DNA of 64,000 bases from Prauserella flavalba (GCF_003202235.1 NZ_MASU01000005.1:1240001-1304000), one strand, 5' to 3'; positions 24,825-33,879 are shown, numbered from the stretch's first letter. The notes: generated by a model from the sequence alone, not told the origin. Program-made: numbers and translations.

Positions 24825-24839
24825 CTTCGGAGGTGACCG

Positions 24840-25529
24840 ATGACGCAAACCTCGGACCGGGTGTACGCGGACCTGCACCGCGAGATCCTCACCGGCGGTC
24901 GCGTGCCCGGCTCCCGGCTGAGGGAGGAGGAGATCGCCGAGACGTTCGGGGTGAGCCGCACACCGGTCCGGGAGGCGCTGCGCCGCCTGTCGGCCGACGG
25001 GCTGATCGAGCTGATCCCCCACCGAGGGGCGGAGGTCGTGCGCTGGGCCGCGGACGACATCGAGGAGCTGTTCGACCTGCGCTGCCTGCTGGAAGGCCAC
25101 GCGGCCCGGCGAGCGGCCCAGCGCGGCGAGGTGGACCTGGAGCGGTTGCGCGAGCTCTGCGCACGCATGGAAGCGCATCTCGACGACACGGATCCGCGGG
25201 CCGCCGATGAGATCACGCGGCTGAACATGGAGTTCCACCGGACGATCCACCGCGCGGGCGGTCGGGCCCTGCCCGACCTGCTCACCCGCGTGATCGAGGT
25301 GCCGGTGGTGCGGCGCACCTTCGACGAGTACAGCGCCGAGGAGCTGCGGCGCAGCTTCGGCCAGCACCGCGAGCTCGTCAACGCGCTCGCGGCGGGCGAC
25401 GGCGACTGGGCGGAAGCCGTGATGCGGTCCCACCTGCGGGCCGCACGCGCATCGTGGCGCACTCACCGGCGGCAGGCCGAACTTCCCACGGGACAGGAGC
25501 CGCGCACCCCCGAGACCGACAAGGACTGA
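24840..25529 (+). CDS. GntR-family regulator, FadR/FCD subfamily
   Basis: The 229-aa protein has a winged helix at residues 8-70 (L-R-E-E-E-I-A-E-T-F-G-V-S-R-T-P-V-R-E-A) and a C-terminal FCD domain with the metal-ligand pattern F-H-R...H-R...H. FCD regulators sense organic acids or similar metabolites. The ATG at 24840 has CGGAGG upstream. It is first in an operon with a DUF3311 protein and a sodium:solute symporter, whose substrate is probably its ligand. Confidence 0.9.
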   Translation: MTQTSDRVYADLHREILTGGRVPGSRLREEEIAETFGVSRTPVREALRRLSADGLIELIPHRGAEVVRWAADDIEELFDLRCLLEGHAARRAAQRGEVDLERLRELCARMEAHLDDTDPRAADEITRLNMEFHRTIHRAGGRALPDLLTRVIEVPVVRRTFDEYSAEELRRSFGQHRELVNALAAGDGDWAEAVMRSHLRAARASWRTHRRQAELPTGQEPRTPETDKD

Positions 25530-25566
25530 CCCGAGAACACCCGAGAACACCGCGACAGGAGCCGTG

Positions 25567-25848
25567 ATGGACCGACGACGTTCCGAATCACCCTCGAGCA
25601 CCGCCCTCCGGGAACCCATTCGCTCGCCGTGGCTGTGGGTCTCCCTCGTACTCGTGGTCCTGGCCGGAGTCCCGTTCTACCTGCCCACCGGCACGGTGGA
25701 ACCGCTCATCGGCGGGGTGCCCTACTGGCTCGTCGTCTCGCTGGGAGCGACCCTCGCCTTCTCCGCGATCACGTGCTGGGCGTGCCTGCGCGCGTGGAAC
25801 CTCGCCGAGCCCGAGGAGGAGGCCGCGGCCGGAGGGAGTGACTCGTGA
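25567..25848 (+). CDS. DUF3311-like small subunit of a sodium:solute symporter
   Basis: This 93-aa protein has two transmembrane helices, with P-F-Y-L-P between them and the G-V-P-Y-W turn seen in DUF3311 proteins. Such proteins are typically encoded immediately before an SSS transporter and are thought to be accessory subunits. ATG 25567 has GGAG upstream. Its stop overlaps the GTG of the symporter, strongly implying coupled translation and a complex. Confidence 0.78.
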   Translation: MDRRRSESPSSTALREPIRSPWLWVSLVLVVLAGVPFYLPTGTVEPLIGGVPYWLVVSLGATLAFSAITCWACLRAWNLAEPEEEAAAGGSDS

Positions 25849-27368
25849 ACGGGCTGACCTTCGCGGGGACGGGCGGCGTTCTCGTCCTCATCGCGTACGC
25901 CGTCATCATGCTGGTGATCGGCTACTTCGCCGGGCGAGGCAAGTCGGACGAGGGCAAGACGAACCGGGGCTACTACCTCACGGGCGGCGGGCTCGGCTTC
26001 GTCGCTCTGCTGTTCACCCTGTACGCCACGCAGTACAGCGGCAACGCGATCGTCGGGTACGCGCCGACGGCCTACCGGGACGGATTCTCGTGGTGGCAGT
26101 CGGTACCGTTCATGATCGCGGTGATCGCGGTCTACCTGCTGTTCGCGCCACGCCTGTACGTCATCGCGAAGAAGCAGGGCTTCGTCACCCCCACCGACTG
26201 GATCCGCTACCGCTTCGGTTCGACGAAGCTCGCGGTGCTCGTCGCCGTGCTCATGCTGTGGGGGCTCGCCAACTACCTGCTCGAACAGCTCGTGGCGATG
26301 GGCCAGGGGATCGCCGGGCTCACCGGCGACACCGTGCCGTACCAGATCGGCGTGATCGCGTTCGTGCTCGTCATGCTGGCCTACTCGTGGACCGGTGGGA
26401 TGCGGGCGGTCGCGCTGACCGACGTCATGCAGGGCATCGCCCTGCTGCTCGGAATCGGCGCCATGCTGTTCGGGGCGCTCTACCTGGTGGAAGGTGACCT
26501 CGCGGGCGTCACCCAGCACATCGCCCAGACCGAGCCGGAGAAGGCCGGGGTGCCGACGACGGAGGACTCGATCAACTGGTTCTCGATGATCCTGCTCATC
26601 GGGTTCGGCGCCGCGGTGTACCCGCACGCCATCCAGCGGATCTACGCCGCGCGCAGCGAGCGCACCCTCAAGCGCTCGCTCGCGATCATGGCGTGGATGC
26701 CGCTGGCGACCACCGGCGTGGTCTTCGTGGTCGGCATCATCGGCATCCAGCTGTTCCCGGGGCTGTCGACGGCCGACTCCGAGCAGCTCGTCGGCATGAT
26801 CGCCAACGAGGTCGCCGGCGTCAACGTCGTCTTCTACGTGCTGATGATCCTGCTGTTCGGCGGCGTGGTCGCGGCCATCGTCTCCACGGCGGACTCGGCG
26901 CTGCTCGCCTTCTCCTCGATCGTGTCGAGGGACGTGTACGGCCGGTCGTTCGGCCGCACCGCCTCCGAGGGGAAACAGGTCCGGGTCGGGAAGGTCGCGG
27001 GCGTGGTGGCCGTCGGCGTGCTGCTGCTCATCGCGTGGAACCCGCCGGGGACACTGCTGAGCATCTTCGTGCTCAAGTTCGAGCTCATCGTGCAGCTCGC
27101 CCCGGTCTTCGTGCTCGGCCTGTACTGGAGGCGGATGACCGCGAACGCCGCCTTCTGGGGAATGCTGACCGGAGCGCTGACAGCGGGCTTCCTGTCCGTC
27201 GCGGACCTCGGCCCGTTCTACGGCGTACCCGGTGGCCTGGCGGGGCTGCTGCTGAACGTCGCGATCTGCGTGCTCGGCTCGCTCGCGTCGCGGCCGAGGG
27301 ACCGCGCCGGGACGACGGACCCGTCCGTCCCTGCTGATTTTCGGGCGACGAGCGCCGATCCCGCGTGA
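25845..27368 (+). CDS. Sodium:solute symporter (SSS family)
   Basis: The 507-aa membrane protein has about 13 helices and the SSS pattern: Y-Y-L-T-G-G-G-L-G near residue 45, Y-S-W-T-G-G-M-R-A-V-A-L-T-D near 180, and S-T-A-D-S-A-L-L-A near 345. Relatives import monocarboxylates, pantothenate or proline with sodium. Translation begins at GTG 25845 inside the DUF3311 stop. Regulation through the upstream FCD-type GntR suggests an organic-acid substrate. The cytoplasmic tail is short and hydrophilic. Confidence 0.88.
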   Translation: MNGLTFAGTGGVLVLIAYAVIMLVIGYFAGRGKSDEGKTNRGYYLTGGGLGFVALLFTLYATQYSGNAIVGYAPTAYRDGFSWWQSVPFMIAVIAVYLLFAPRLYVIAKKQGFVTPTDWIRYRFGSTKLAVLVAVLMLWGLANYLLEQLVAMGQGIAGLTGDTVPYQIGVIAFVLVMLAYSWTGGMRAVALTDVMQGIALLLGIGAMLFGALYLVEGDLAGVTQHIAQTEPEKAGVPTTEDSINWFSMILLIGFGAAVYPHAIQRIYAARSERTLKRSLAIMAWMPLATTGVVFVVGIIGIQLFPGLSTADSEQLVGMIANEVAGVNVVFYVLMILLFGGVVAAIVSTADSALLAFSSIVSRDVYGRSFGRTASEGKQVRVGKVAGVVAVGVLLLIAWNPPGTLLSIFVLKFELIVQLAPVFVLGLYWRRMTANAAFWGMLTGALTAGFLSVADLGPFYGVPGGLAGLLLNVAICVLGSLASRPRDRAGTTDPSVPADFRATSADPA

Positions 27369-27429
27369 CCGCCCGGCCGGCCAAGGCCGAGCCGTATAGG
27401 TCGTTATACACGCCGCACCCCGGAGAGGC

Positions 27430-27478
27430 CCCCAAGGCCACCTTTGTTGCGCTCAACGCAACAAAGGTGGCCTTGGGG
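27430..27478. terminator. Long perfect inverted repeat between convergent genes
   Basis: Arms of 22 bp (27430-27451 and 27457-27478), beginning CCCCAAGGCCACC and ending GGTGGCCTTGGGG, pair perfectly around the loop CTCAA. It lies between the symporter and the molybdoenzyme operon, which converge. It should act as a bidirectional terminator and could also belong to a dispersed hairpin family. Confidence 0.85.
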
Positions 27479-27492
27479 AACGCGTTCCCTTG

Positions 27493-29700
27493 TCACAGCA
27501 GGGCGTCGAGGGTGATCGGCAGGGAGCGAACACGGATACCCGTGGCGTGGTGCACGGCGTTGGCGATCGCCGCGGCCACACCCACCAGGCCGACCTCGCC
27601 GACTCCCTTCGTGCCCAGCGGCGAGGCCCGATCGGGTTCGCCGACGAACGTCACGTCCATCGCCGGGATGTCGGCGTGCACCGGCACCAGGTAGTCGCCG
27701 AAGGTCGCGTTGGCGATCCGCCCGCTGACGGGGTCGGTGATGGTGTCCTCGAACAGCGCCATGCCGATGCCGCCGATCGCACCGCCGATGATCTGGCTGC
27801 GGGCCGTTTTCTCGTTGAGGATCCGGCCCCCGTCGATCACCGTGGTCAGGCGGCTGACCCGCACCAGGCCGAGGTCCTCGTCGACCTTGACCTCCACGAA
27901 GTGCGCGCCGAACGCACCGGCGGGCGCCATGCCCAGTTCGGCCGGGCGAGCCGGCGTGCTGCTGCCGTCGGCGCTCAGCTCCCGCCTGCCGTGCCGCGCG
28001 AGGATCGCGTCGTAGGTCTCGCTCCGGTCCGCGTCGTCGCGCCTGCGGATCCCGCCGTCGGCGGCGAGTACGTCCTCGGGCGCGCTGCCGCGCAGCGGTG
28101 ACGCGGGGTCGTCACGCACGAGGTCGAGGAACGCGTCGAGCAGCTTCGTGCACGCGTCGTGTACCGCGGAGCCGAGCGCGCCGGTGAGCCCGGAACCGCC
28201 CGCCTGCGGCGCCTTCGGCAGGTCCGAGTCGCCGAGTTCGAGACGCACCCGCTCCGGCGGAAGACCGAGCAGCCGGGCCGACAGCTGGGTCAGCACCGTG
28301 TACGTGCCGGTGCCGATGTCCATGCCCGAGCCGCCCACGACCGCGTGGCCGTCCGCCGTCACCGTCGCCCGCGCGAGGCTCGGCGCCTGGTACCAGGGGT
28401 AGCTGACGCCGGCCATCGCCTGCCCGACGAGCCAGTGACCGTCCCGCTGGGACCGGGGGCGCGCCGGACGCCGGGACCACCCGAACCGCTCGGCACCGAC
28501 CGCGTAGCACTCGCGCAACGCGTTGCTCGTCCACGGCAGGCCCAGCGCCGGATGAACGTCGGCGACATTGCGCAGCCGCAGCTCCAGCGGATCGAGCTCA
28601 AGCGCCTGCGCGAGCTCGTCCATCGCCGACTCCAGCGCGAAACCGCCCTGCGCGTGGGCCGGCGCCCGCATCGACACGGGGGCCGGGACGTTCGCGCGCA
28701 CCTGCTGGTCCCTGGTCAGCACGTTGGGGCAGGCGTAGGCCACGGCCGACCCGGCGGCGAACGGCTCGTAGTCGTCGTCCTCCGCGGCGAGCAGTGAGCG
28801 CCCGCGATGCTCGATCGCGAGGAGCCTGCCGTCGGCGGAGGCCCCGAGCCGCACGTGCTGGACGCCCTTGGGCCGGTGACCGACCGAGGTGAACATCTGC
28901 GGCCTGGTCAGCACGAGCTTGACGGGCCGCCGCAGCTCGCGGGCCGCGTGCACGGCCAGGATCACATGCGGCCAGGCGCGCAGGCCCGCGCCGAACCCGC
29001 CCCCGAGGTAGGGGCTGAGCACCCGCACCGACGTCTCCGGAACACCGAAGACGTGCGCGAGGGTCTCCCTCACCATCGACGGCCACTGGGTCGCGTCGTG
29101 CACGGTGAGCCGGTCGCCGTCCCATGCGGCCAGCGTGGAGAACAGACCGAGCGGGTTGTTGGTGTTGTCGGGTGTCGTGTAGGTCGCCTCGACCCGCACC
29201 GCGGACGCGGCGAGCCCGGCCTCGACGTCGCCCCGTTCGCTGTCGAGCCCCCACGGATCGTCGACCGTCGTCGCGCGCGGGTCGTCGAGGTCCAGCACCG
29301 GCTCGACGCTCGCGTACCCGACCCGGACCAGCCGTGCCGCCGCGGTCGCCTGCTCGCGGGTCTCGGCGACGACGAGCGCGACGTGCTGGCCGTGGTGCAG
29401 GATCCGGTCGTCGCGCAGCGGCGCGGGCGGCGACACCCCGAGGCCGGTCATCGGGCCCCTCGGCAGCGGCGGGACGTTGAGGTGGGTGAACACCGCCAGC
29501 ACACCCGGGGCCGCCTCGGCCGCGCTCGTGTCGATGCCGGTGATCCGGCCCGCGGCGATCGTGCTCTGGACGAGCGCGCCGTGTGCCTGGCCGGGTGCGT
29601 CGAAGTCCGACGGATAACGCGCCTGCCCCGCGGTCTTGGCGGGGCCGTCCACCCGGTCCAGCGCCGGGCCGACGACCGGAAGCTCCCGGGCCGTGCTCAT
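27493..29700 (-). CDS. Molybdenum-cofactor subunit of a PaoABC-type aldehyde oxidoreductase
   Basis: The 735-aa large subunit belongs to the xanthine oxidase family and binds molybdopterin cytosine dinucleotide. The C-terminal G-V-G-E motif carries the catalytic Glu (about residue 702), and G-G-F-G...R-A-P-A-H-A-Q-G-G-F-A-L-E marks cofactor loops. Length and subunit order (2Fe-2S, FAD, Mo) match PaoABC/YagTSR rather than CO dehydrogenase. It probably oxidises aromatic or aliphatic aldehydes to acids. The ATG at 29700 overlaps the FAD-subunit stop. No XdhC-like maturation gene is nearby. Confidence 0.88.
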   Translation of the reverse strand: MSTARELPVVGPALDRVDGPAKTAGQARYPSDFDAPGQAHGALVQSTIAAGRITGIDTSAAEAAPGVLAVFTHLNVPPLPRGPMTGLGVSPPAPLRDDRILHHGQHVALVVAETREQATAAARLVRVGYASVEPVLDLDDPRATTVDDPWGLDSERGDVEAGLAASAVRVEATYTTPDNTNNPLGLFSTLAAWDGDRLTVHDATQWPSMVRETLAHVFGVPETSVRVLSPYLGGGFGAGLRAWPHVILAVHAARELRRPVKLVLTRPQMFTSVGHRPKGVQHVRLGASADGRLLAIEHRGRSLLAAEDDDYEPFAAGSAVAYACPNVLTRDQQVRANVPAPVSMRAPAHAQGGFALESAMDELAQALELDPLELRLRNVADVHPALGLPWTSNALRECYAVGAERFGWSRRPARPRSQRDGHWLVGQAMAGVSYPWYQAPSLARATVTADGHAVVGGSGMDIGTGTYTVLTQLSARLLGLPPERVRLELGDSDLPKAPQAGGSGLTGALGSAVHDACTKLLDAFLDLVRDDPASPLRGSAPEDVLAADGGIRRRDDADRSETYDAILARHGRRELSADGSSTPARPAELGMAPAGAFGAHFVEVKVDEDLGLVRVSRLTTVIDGGRILNEKTARSQIIGGAIGGIGMALFEDTITDPVSGRIANATFGDYLVPVHADIPAMDVTFVGEPDRASPLGTKGVGEVGLVGVAAAIANAVHHATGIRVRSLPITLDALL

Positions 29701-30686
29701 GGGGCCACCTCCGAGACGGTCGTCAGTTGCCGGACCAAGGTCCGTTTCGCCAGCTCGACCTTGAACTCGGTGCCCGGCACCGTCCACGCGCCCGTGACGG
29801 CCGCCTCGGCCGCCTCCCGGAAGACGGCGGGGCCCGGCGGGGCGTCGCGGAGCACCTCCTCGGCGGCCGCCGCGCGCCACGGTTTCGAGCCGACGCCGCC
29901 GAGCCCGATGCGCGCGTCGCGGATCATGCCGTTCTCGATGTCCAGCGCGACCGCGGCCGAGGTCAGGGCGAACTCGTAGGACACCCGGTCGCGCACCTTG
30001 AGGTAGCCGGAGCGCGTGGTCTCCGGCAGCCGCGGGATCTCGACCGCGGTGATCAGTTCGCCGTGGCCGAGGGTGTGCTCGACCTCGGGCCGGGTCCCCG
30101 CCTCGACGTAGAACTCCGTCAGCGGGACACTCCGGTCCCCCTCCGGGCCCTCGACGTGCACGACGGCATCGAGTGCGACCAGCGCCACCGCCACGTCGGA
30201 GGCGTGCAGGGCGATGCAGCGCTCGCTGACGCCGAGGATGGCGTGCATGCGCGCGGGTCCGGTGACGGCGGCGCAGCCGCTGCCCGGTGCGCGCTTGTTG
30301 CACGCGGCGACCCCGGGGTCGCGGAAGTAGCGGCAGCGCGTGCGCTGCAGGAGGTTCCCGCCGATGGTGGCCATGTTCCGCAGCTGCACGGAGGCACCGA
30401 GGAGCAACGCCTCCCGCACCAGCGGCAGCCTGCGCTCCACCGTCGGGTCGGCAGCCAGCTCCTCCATCGTCGTCAGCGCCCCGACGCGCAGCGCCGTGCC
30501 CTCGGTGAAAATGCCGCGCATCGGCAGGCGGGTGATGTCGACCAGCCGGGCGGGTTCGAGGACGCCGTCCTTCATCAGGTCCAGCTGGGTCGTGCCGCCC
30601 GCGAGGTACGCGGTCGCGGTGTCGCCCGCGTGCGCGGCCAGCGCGTCGGGGACGTCGAGCGGCCGGACGTACTCAAAGGTCCGCAT
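29697..30686 (-). CDS. FAD-binding subunit of the aldehyde oxidoreductase (PaoB-like)
   Basis: The 329-aa subunit has the FAD-binding motifs A-G-G-T-T-Q and A-T-I-G-G-N-L. Cysteines 118, 129, 138 and 157 (R-C-R-Y-F-R-D, A-C-N-K-R, S-G-C-A, R-C-I-A) match the cluster-binding loop of the PaoB-type subfamily, which carries an extra [4Fe-4S] cluster absent from CO dehydrogenase. The ATG at 30686 begins M-R-T-F-E-Y and overlaps the iron-sulfur subunit by 14 bp. Longer upstream frames are shadows. Confidence 0.87.
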   Translation of the reverse strand: MRTFEYVRPLDVPDALAAHAGDTATAYLAGGTTQLDLMKDGVLEPARLVDITRLPMRGIFTEGTALRVGALTTMEELAADPTVERRLPLVREALLLGASVQLRNMATIGGNLLQRTRCRYFRDPGVAACNKRAPGSGCAAVTGPARMHAILGVSERCIALHASDVAVALVALDAVVHVEGPEGDRSVPLTEFYVEAGTRPEVEHTLGHGELITAVEIPRLPETTRSGYLKVRDRVSYEFALTSAAVALDIENGMIRDARIGLGGVGSKPWRAAAAEEVLRDAPPGPAVFREAAEAAVTGAWTVPGTEFKVELAKRTLVRQLTTVSEVAP

Positions 30687-31209
30687 CGACGCCTCCCCGC
30701 TGGGCGACGTCCCTGATCGCGGCCACGATGTTCGGGTAGGCGGCACACCGGCAGAGGTTGCCGCTCATGAACTCGCGGATGTCCTTGTCGGTCCGCGCGC
30801 GGTCCTCCCGCAGCAGCGCCACCGCGGACATGATCTGACCGGGTGTGCAGTAACCGCACTGGAAACCGTCGTGCCGGACGAACGCCTCCTGCATCGGATG
30901 CGGCCTGCCGTCGCGGGACAGGCCCTCGATCGTGGTCACCTCGCGGCCCTCGCACTGCGCGAGCAGGGTCAGGCACGCCAGCACGCGACGTCCGTCGACA
31001 TGCACGGTGCACGCCCCGCACGCGCCCTGGTCGCAGCCTTTCTTGGTTCCGGTCAGCGCCAGGAGATCGCGCAGGGCGTCCAGCAACGTGACGCGGGTGT
31101 CGGCGGCGACCGACCGGGGTGTGCCGTTGACGGTGAACGCGGTGGTGGTTCCGGCGACGCCCGGATGCGAGTCCGGGGCCGCCGGGGGAACTTCCGGCGT
31201 GAAGGTCAT
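30673..31209 (-). CDS. 2Fe-2S subunit of the aldehyde oxidoreductase (PaoA-like)
   Basis: The 178-aa subunit carries two [2Fe-2S] sites: the plant-type ferredoxin motif G-C-D-Q-G-A-C-G-A-C with a later C, and the helical C-G-Y-C...C-R-C motif. No twin-arginine signal is visible at the N-terminus, unlike E. coli PaoA, so the complex is probably cytoplasmic. The ATG at 31209 has no clear ribosome site. TAAAAT lies just before it but too close to act as its -10, so the true start may differ slightly. It is first of the three-gene operon. Confidence 0.86.
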   Translation of the reverse strand: MTFTPEVPPAAPDSHPGVAGTTTAFTVNGTPRSVAADTRVTLLDALRDLLALTGTKKGCDQGACGACTVHVDGRRVLACLTLLAQCEGREVTTIEGLSRDGRPHPMQEAFVRHDGFQCGYCTPGQIMSAVALLREDRARTDKDIREFMSGNLCRCAAYPNIVAAIRDVAQRGGVDADL

Positions 31210-31344
31210 GATTTTACTGTCGGATGCCGTCACCGGGCCCGACCCCGGGACGGTCCCTGGTCCGCCCCCGGGGTTCCCGGGCACGCGCGACGTCGACGCA
31301 AGATCCTTGTAAAACCGGCACTCCGCGTTCCGGCGCGCCGCCGT

Positions 31345-31350
31345 TAGGGT
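31345..31350 (+). promoter_or_regulatory. Leaderless -10 of the TrxR-like gene
   Basis: TAGGGT ends 6 nt before the ATG at 31357, so the mRNA probably starts at the start codon. No clear -35 was seen. Confidence 0.5.
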
Positions 31351-31356
31351 CGAGAC

Positions 31357-33057
31357 ATGTCCAGCGCCGTGCTCCTCGTCGTCCACGAGAACGCCGAGGT
31401 CCTGAGCGACGTCGAGCACGAGCTGCGCGAGCGCTACGCGCGCCACTACCGCATCGACACCGCGGCCTCGGCGCGGGAGGCGCGGGGCCGCCTCGACGAG
31501 CTCGCCGCGAACGGCGATGAGGTGGCTCTGGTCCTTTCCGGACAGTGGTTGTCCGGGATGACCGGTGGCGAGTTACTCGCTCACGCGCGTCGCCTCCATC
31601 CACACGCGAAACGCGGCCTGCTGATCGAATGGGGGCAGTGGGGCGACCGGGAGACGGGCGAGGCGATCTTCGACGCGATCGCGCGGGGCTGGATCGACCA
31701 CTACCTGCTCCGGCCGATGGCGTCACCGGACGAGGTGTTCCACCAGGCGGTGTCGGGGCTGCTGCTGGAATGGTCGGAGGCGCGGCTGAGCTCGCCCTAC
31801 ACGATCCACGTGGTCGGCGAGTCCTGGTCCGGGCGGGCCTACGAGCTGCGTCAGGTGCTCGGCCGCTGCGCCATCCCGCACGCGTTCTGCCTCGCCGACT
31901 CCAGCGAGGGGCGCGCCCGCATCGCCGCCGCGGGCGGGCCCACCGAGCTGCCGATCGTCGTCTTCCCGAACGGCACGGTGCTGCGGAATCCCAGCGACGC
32001 AGACATCGCGCTGGCGGCGGGCTCGCCCGTGAACCCGGAACGCACGGAGTTCGACCTCGTGATCGTCGGGGCAGGGCCCGCGGGCCTGTCGGCGGCCATG
32101 TACGGCGCGTCGGAAGGCTTCAGCACCCTGGTGGTCGACGAAGGTGGGCTCGGTGGGCAGGCGACGTCGAGCTCGCTGATCCGCAACTACCTCGGCTTCC
32201 CCCGCGGCGTCAGCGGCCGCCGCCTCGCTCAGCGGGCCTACGACCAGGCGTGGGTGTTCGGGGCGAAGTTCGCGTTCATGCAGAAGGTGACCGGGTTGCG
32301 ACGCGACGACGGCGAGCTGTCCGTCACCCTCTCCACCGGCGCCCGCGTACGGTCCCGCGCGGTGCTGCTCGCGACGGGCGCCAGCTACCACCGGCTCGGC
32401 ATGCCGGCGCTGGAGGCGCTCAACGGCGCCGGGGTCTTCTACGGCGGGCCGACATCCGAGGCGCCCGCGATGTGCGGCCGGGACGTCTACGTACTCGGCG
32501 GAGGCAACTCGGCCGGGCAGGCCGCGCTGTACCTCGCGCGCTTCGCCCCGAGCGTCACGCTCGTGGTCCGCGGCCGGTCGCTGGGCGACGGGATGTCGCA
32601 CTACCTCGTGCGCGAGGCGGAAGCGACACCGGGAGTGCGGATCCGGACGGGAACCGAGATCGTCGGCGGCGGAGGCAACGGCAGGCTGGAGCACCTCGTG
32701 CTCCGCGACCGGGGCACCGGCGGCGAGGAAACGGTCCACGCGGACGGTCTCTTCGTGCTCATCGGCGCACGCCCGCACACCGCATGGCTGCCGCCCGAGG
32801 TCGGCACCGACGCGCAGGGTTTCGTCCTCACGGGAAGCGACCTCGGTGACGGCACCTGGCCGCTGGACCGCGATCCGCTGCCGCTCGAGACGAGCCTGCC
32901 CGGTGTCTTCGCGGCCGGCGACGCGCGGCACGGTTCCGTCAAGCGGGTGGCCTCCGCGGTGGGCGAGGGTTCGGTGGCGATCCAGCTGCTGCACCGGATG
33001 TTCGCGGCCCACGAGCTACTCCCCCGCGGTCACGTCAGGGAGCCCGTCGCGCGGTGA
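31357..33057 (+). CDS. Three-domain thioredoxin-reductase-like flavoprotein (REC-like + Grx-like + TrxR-like)
   Basis: The 566-aa protein has three parts. Residues 1-125 resemble a response-regulator receiver, but the acidic pair reads H-E and the phospho-acceptor position is Gly (L-S-G-Q-W-L-S-G-M), so it cannot be phosphorylated normally. Residues 148-220 resemble a glutaredoxin fold with S-W-S-G in place of the CxxC site. The remainder is a TrxR-like FAD/NAD(P)H domain (G-A-G-P-A-G-L-S-A and G-G-G-N-S-A-G-Q) in which the usual C-A-T-C site reads G-V-F-Y-G-G-P-T-S. Electron transfer must therefore not use the classic disulfide. TrxR-like proteins with extra sensor domains are known in Actinobacteria; the function is open. 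Confidence 0.82.
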   Translation: MSSAVLLVVHENAEVLSDVEHELRERYARHYRIDTAASAREARGRLDELAANGDEVALVLSGQWLSGMTGGELLAHARRLHPHAKRGLLIEWGQWGDRETGEAIFDAIARGWIDHYLLRPMASPDEVFHQAVSGLLLEWSEARLSSPYTIHVVGESWSGRAYELRQVLGRCAIPHAFCLADSSEGRARIAAAGGPTELPIVVFPNGTVLRNPSDADIALAAGSPVNPERTEFDLVIVGAGPAGLSAAMYGASEGFSTLVVDEGGLGGQATSSSLIRNYLGFPRGVSGRRLAQRAYDQAWVFGAKFAFMQKVTGLRRDDGELSVTLSTGARVRSRAVLLATGASYHRLGMPALEALNGAGVFYGGPTSEAPAMCGRDVYVLGGGNSAGQAALYLARFAPSVTLVVRGRSLGDGMSHYLVREAEATPGVRIRTGTEIVGGGGNGRLEHLVLRDRGTGGEETVHADGLFVLIGARPHTAWLPPEVGTDAQGFVLTGSDLGDGTWPLDRDPLPLETSLPGVFAAGDARHGSVKRVASAVGEGSVAIQLLHRMFAAHELLPRGHVREPVAR

Positions 33058-33079
33058 CGGCACGAGATCACCGATCTTC

Positions 33080-33108
33080 CTGACACACCGCGCCGCGTCC
33101 AGTAGCGT
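33080..33108 (+). promoter_or_regulatory. Promoter of the Pr6Pr-like gene
   Basis: CTGACA (33080-33085) and TAGCGT (33103-33108) are 17 bp apart, about 25 bp before the GTG start at 33134. Confidence 0.6.
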
Positions 33109-33133
33109 CCACTCGCGACGACGAGGGGGACAC

Positions 33134-33862
33134 GTGACGTACCAGCAGGGCTGGGCACCGCAGCCGCGACCGCCGCAGTATCCGTACCCGCAACAGTGGC
33201 CTCCGCAGCCACCGGCACCGAAGGTCGCGCCCGCCGTGCTCGCCGGGGTGAGCGCGTGGCGCCTGCTCATCGTGGTCTTCGCGTTCACCGGCTTCGGCGC
33301 CGCGGTCGCCGAGGCGGGTCTCGACGGCGCCATGCCGGGCCTGTCCCAGCAGGCCAGCCTGCTCACCGGCGTGGCCTACCTCGGCCTGCTGGCGTACCCG
33401 CTGTTCACCGGCGGGCGCACGCACGAGCCGCGCTCACCGTGGCTGCGTGGCGCGCTCGCCGTGCTGCTGCTCCTCGTCGGGGTCACGTTCCTGACGCTCA
33501 TGGAGGGCGACCTCGACGAGACGTGGTCGCTGTTCGAGCACCTGCTCACGCCGCTGGCCGTGCTCGCCGACTGGCTGTTCGCCGGGCGCAACCAGGCCGC
33601 GGTGCGCTGGTGGCACCCGCTGACGTGGGTGGCCTTCCCGCTGGCGTACCTGCTGTACTTTCTCGCCGCCGACGTCGGGCTGTACGGCGGCTTCCTCGAC
33701 CCGCACGACAGCGACTTCCCGCTGACGGTCCTCGGGTTCCTCGGCGCCGTCGTCGCGGCGGGCTACCTGCTCTACGGCGCCGCCAAGCTGAAGGCCGCGG
33801 TCACGACCACGCCGCAGGGACCACCGCCGTACCCGCAACCCCCTGGCTATCCGCCGCGCTGA
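33134..33862 (+). CDS. Pr6Pr-like integral membrane protein
   Basis: The 242-aa protein has a Pro/Tyr/Gln-rich cytoplasmic N-terminus (P-Q-Y-P-Y-P-Q-Q-W), six membrane segments, and a second P-P-Y-P-Q-P-P tail. The W-W-H-P-L-T-W-V-A-F-P-L segment and Y-L-L-Y-F fit Pr6Pr/FAR-17a-like membrane proteins of unknown function. GTG 33134 lies behind GAGGGGG. Both ends being proline-rich suggests protein-protein contacts, an inference only. Confidence 0.68.
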   Translation: MTYQQGWAPQPRPPQYPYPQQWPPQPPAPKVAPAVLAGVSAWRLLIVVFAFTGFGAAVAEAGLDGAMPGLSQQASLLTGVAYLGLLAYPLFTGGRTHEPRSPWLRGALAVLLLLVGVTFLTLMEGDLDETWSLFEHLLTPLAVLADWLFAGRNQAAVRWWHPLTWVAFPLAYLLYFLAADVGLYGGFLDPHDSDFPLTVLGFLGAVVAAGYLLYGAAKLKAAVTTTPQGPPPYPQPPGYPPR

Positions 33863-33879
33863 GCGCCACGGCCGGCGGC

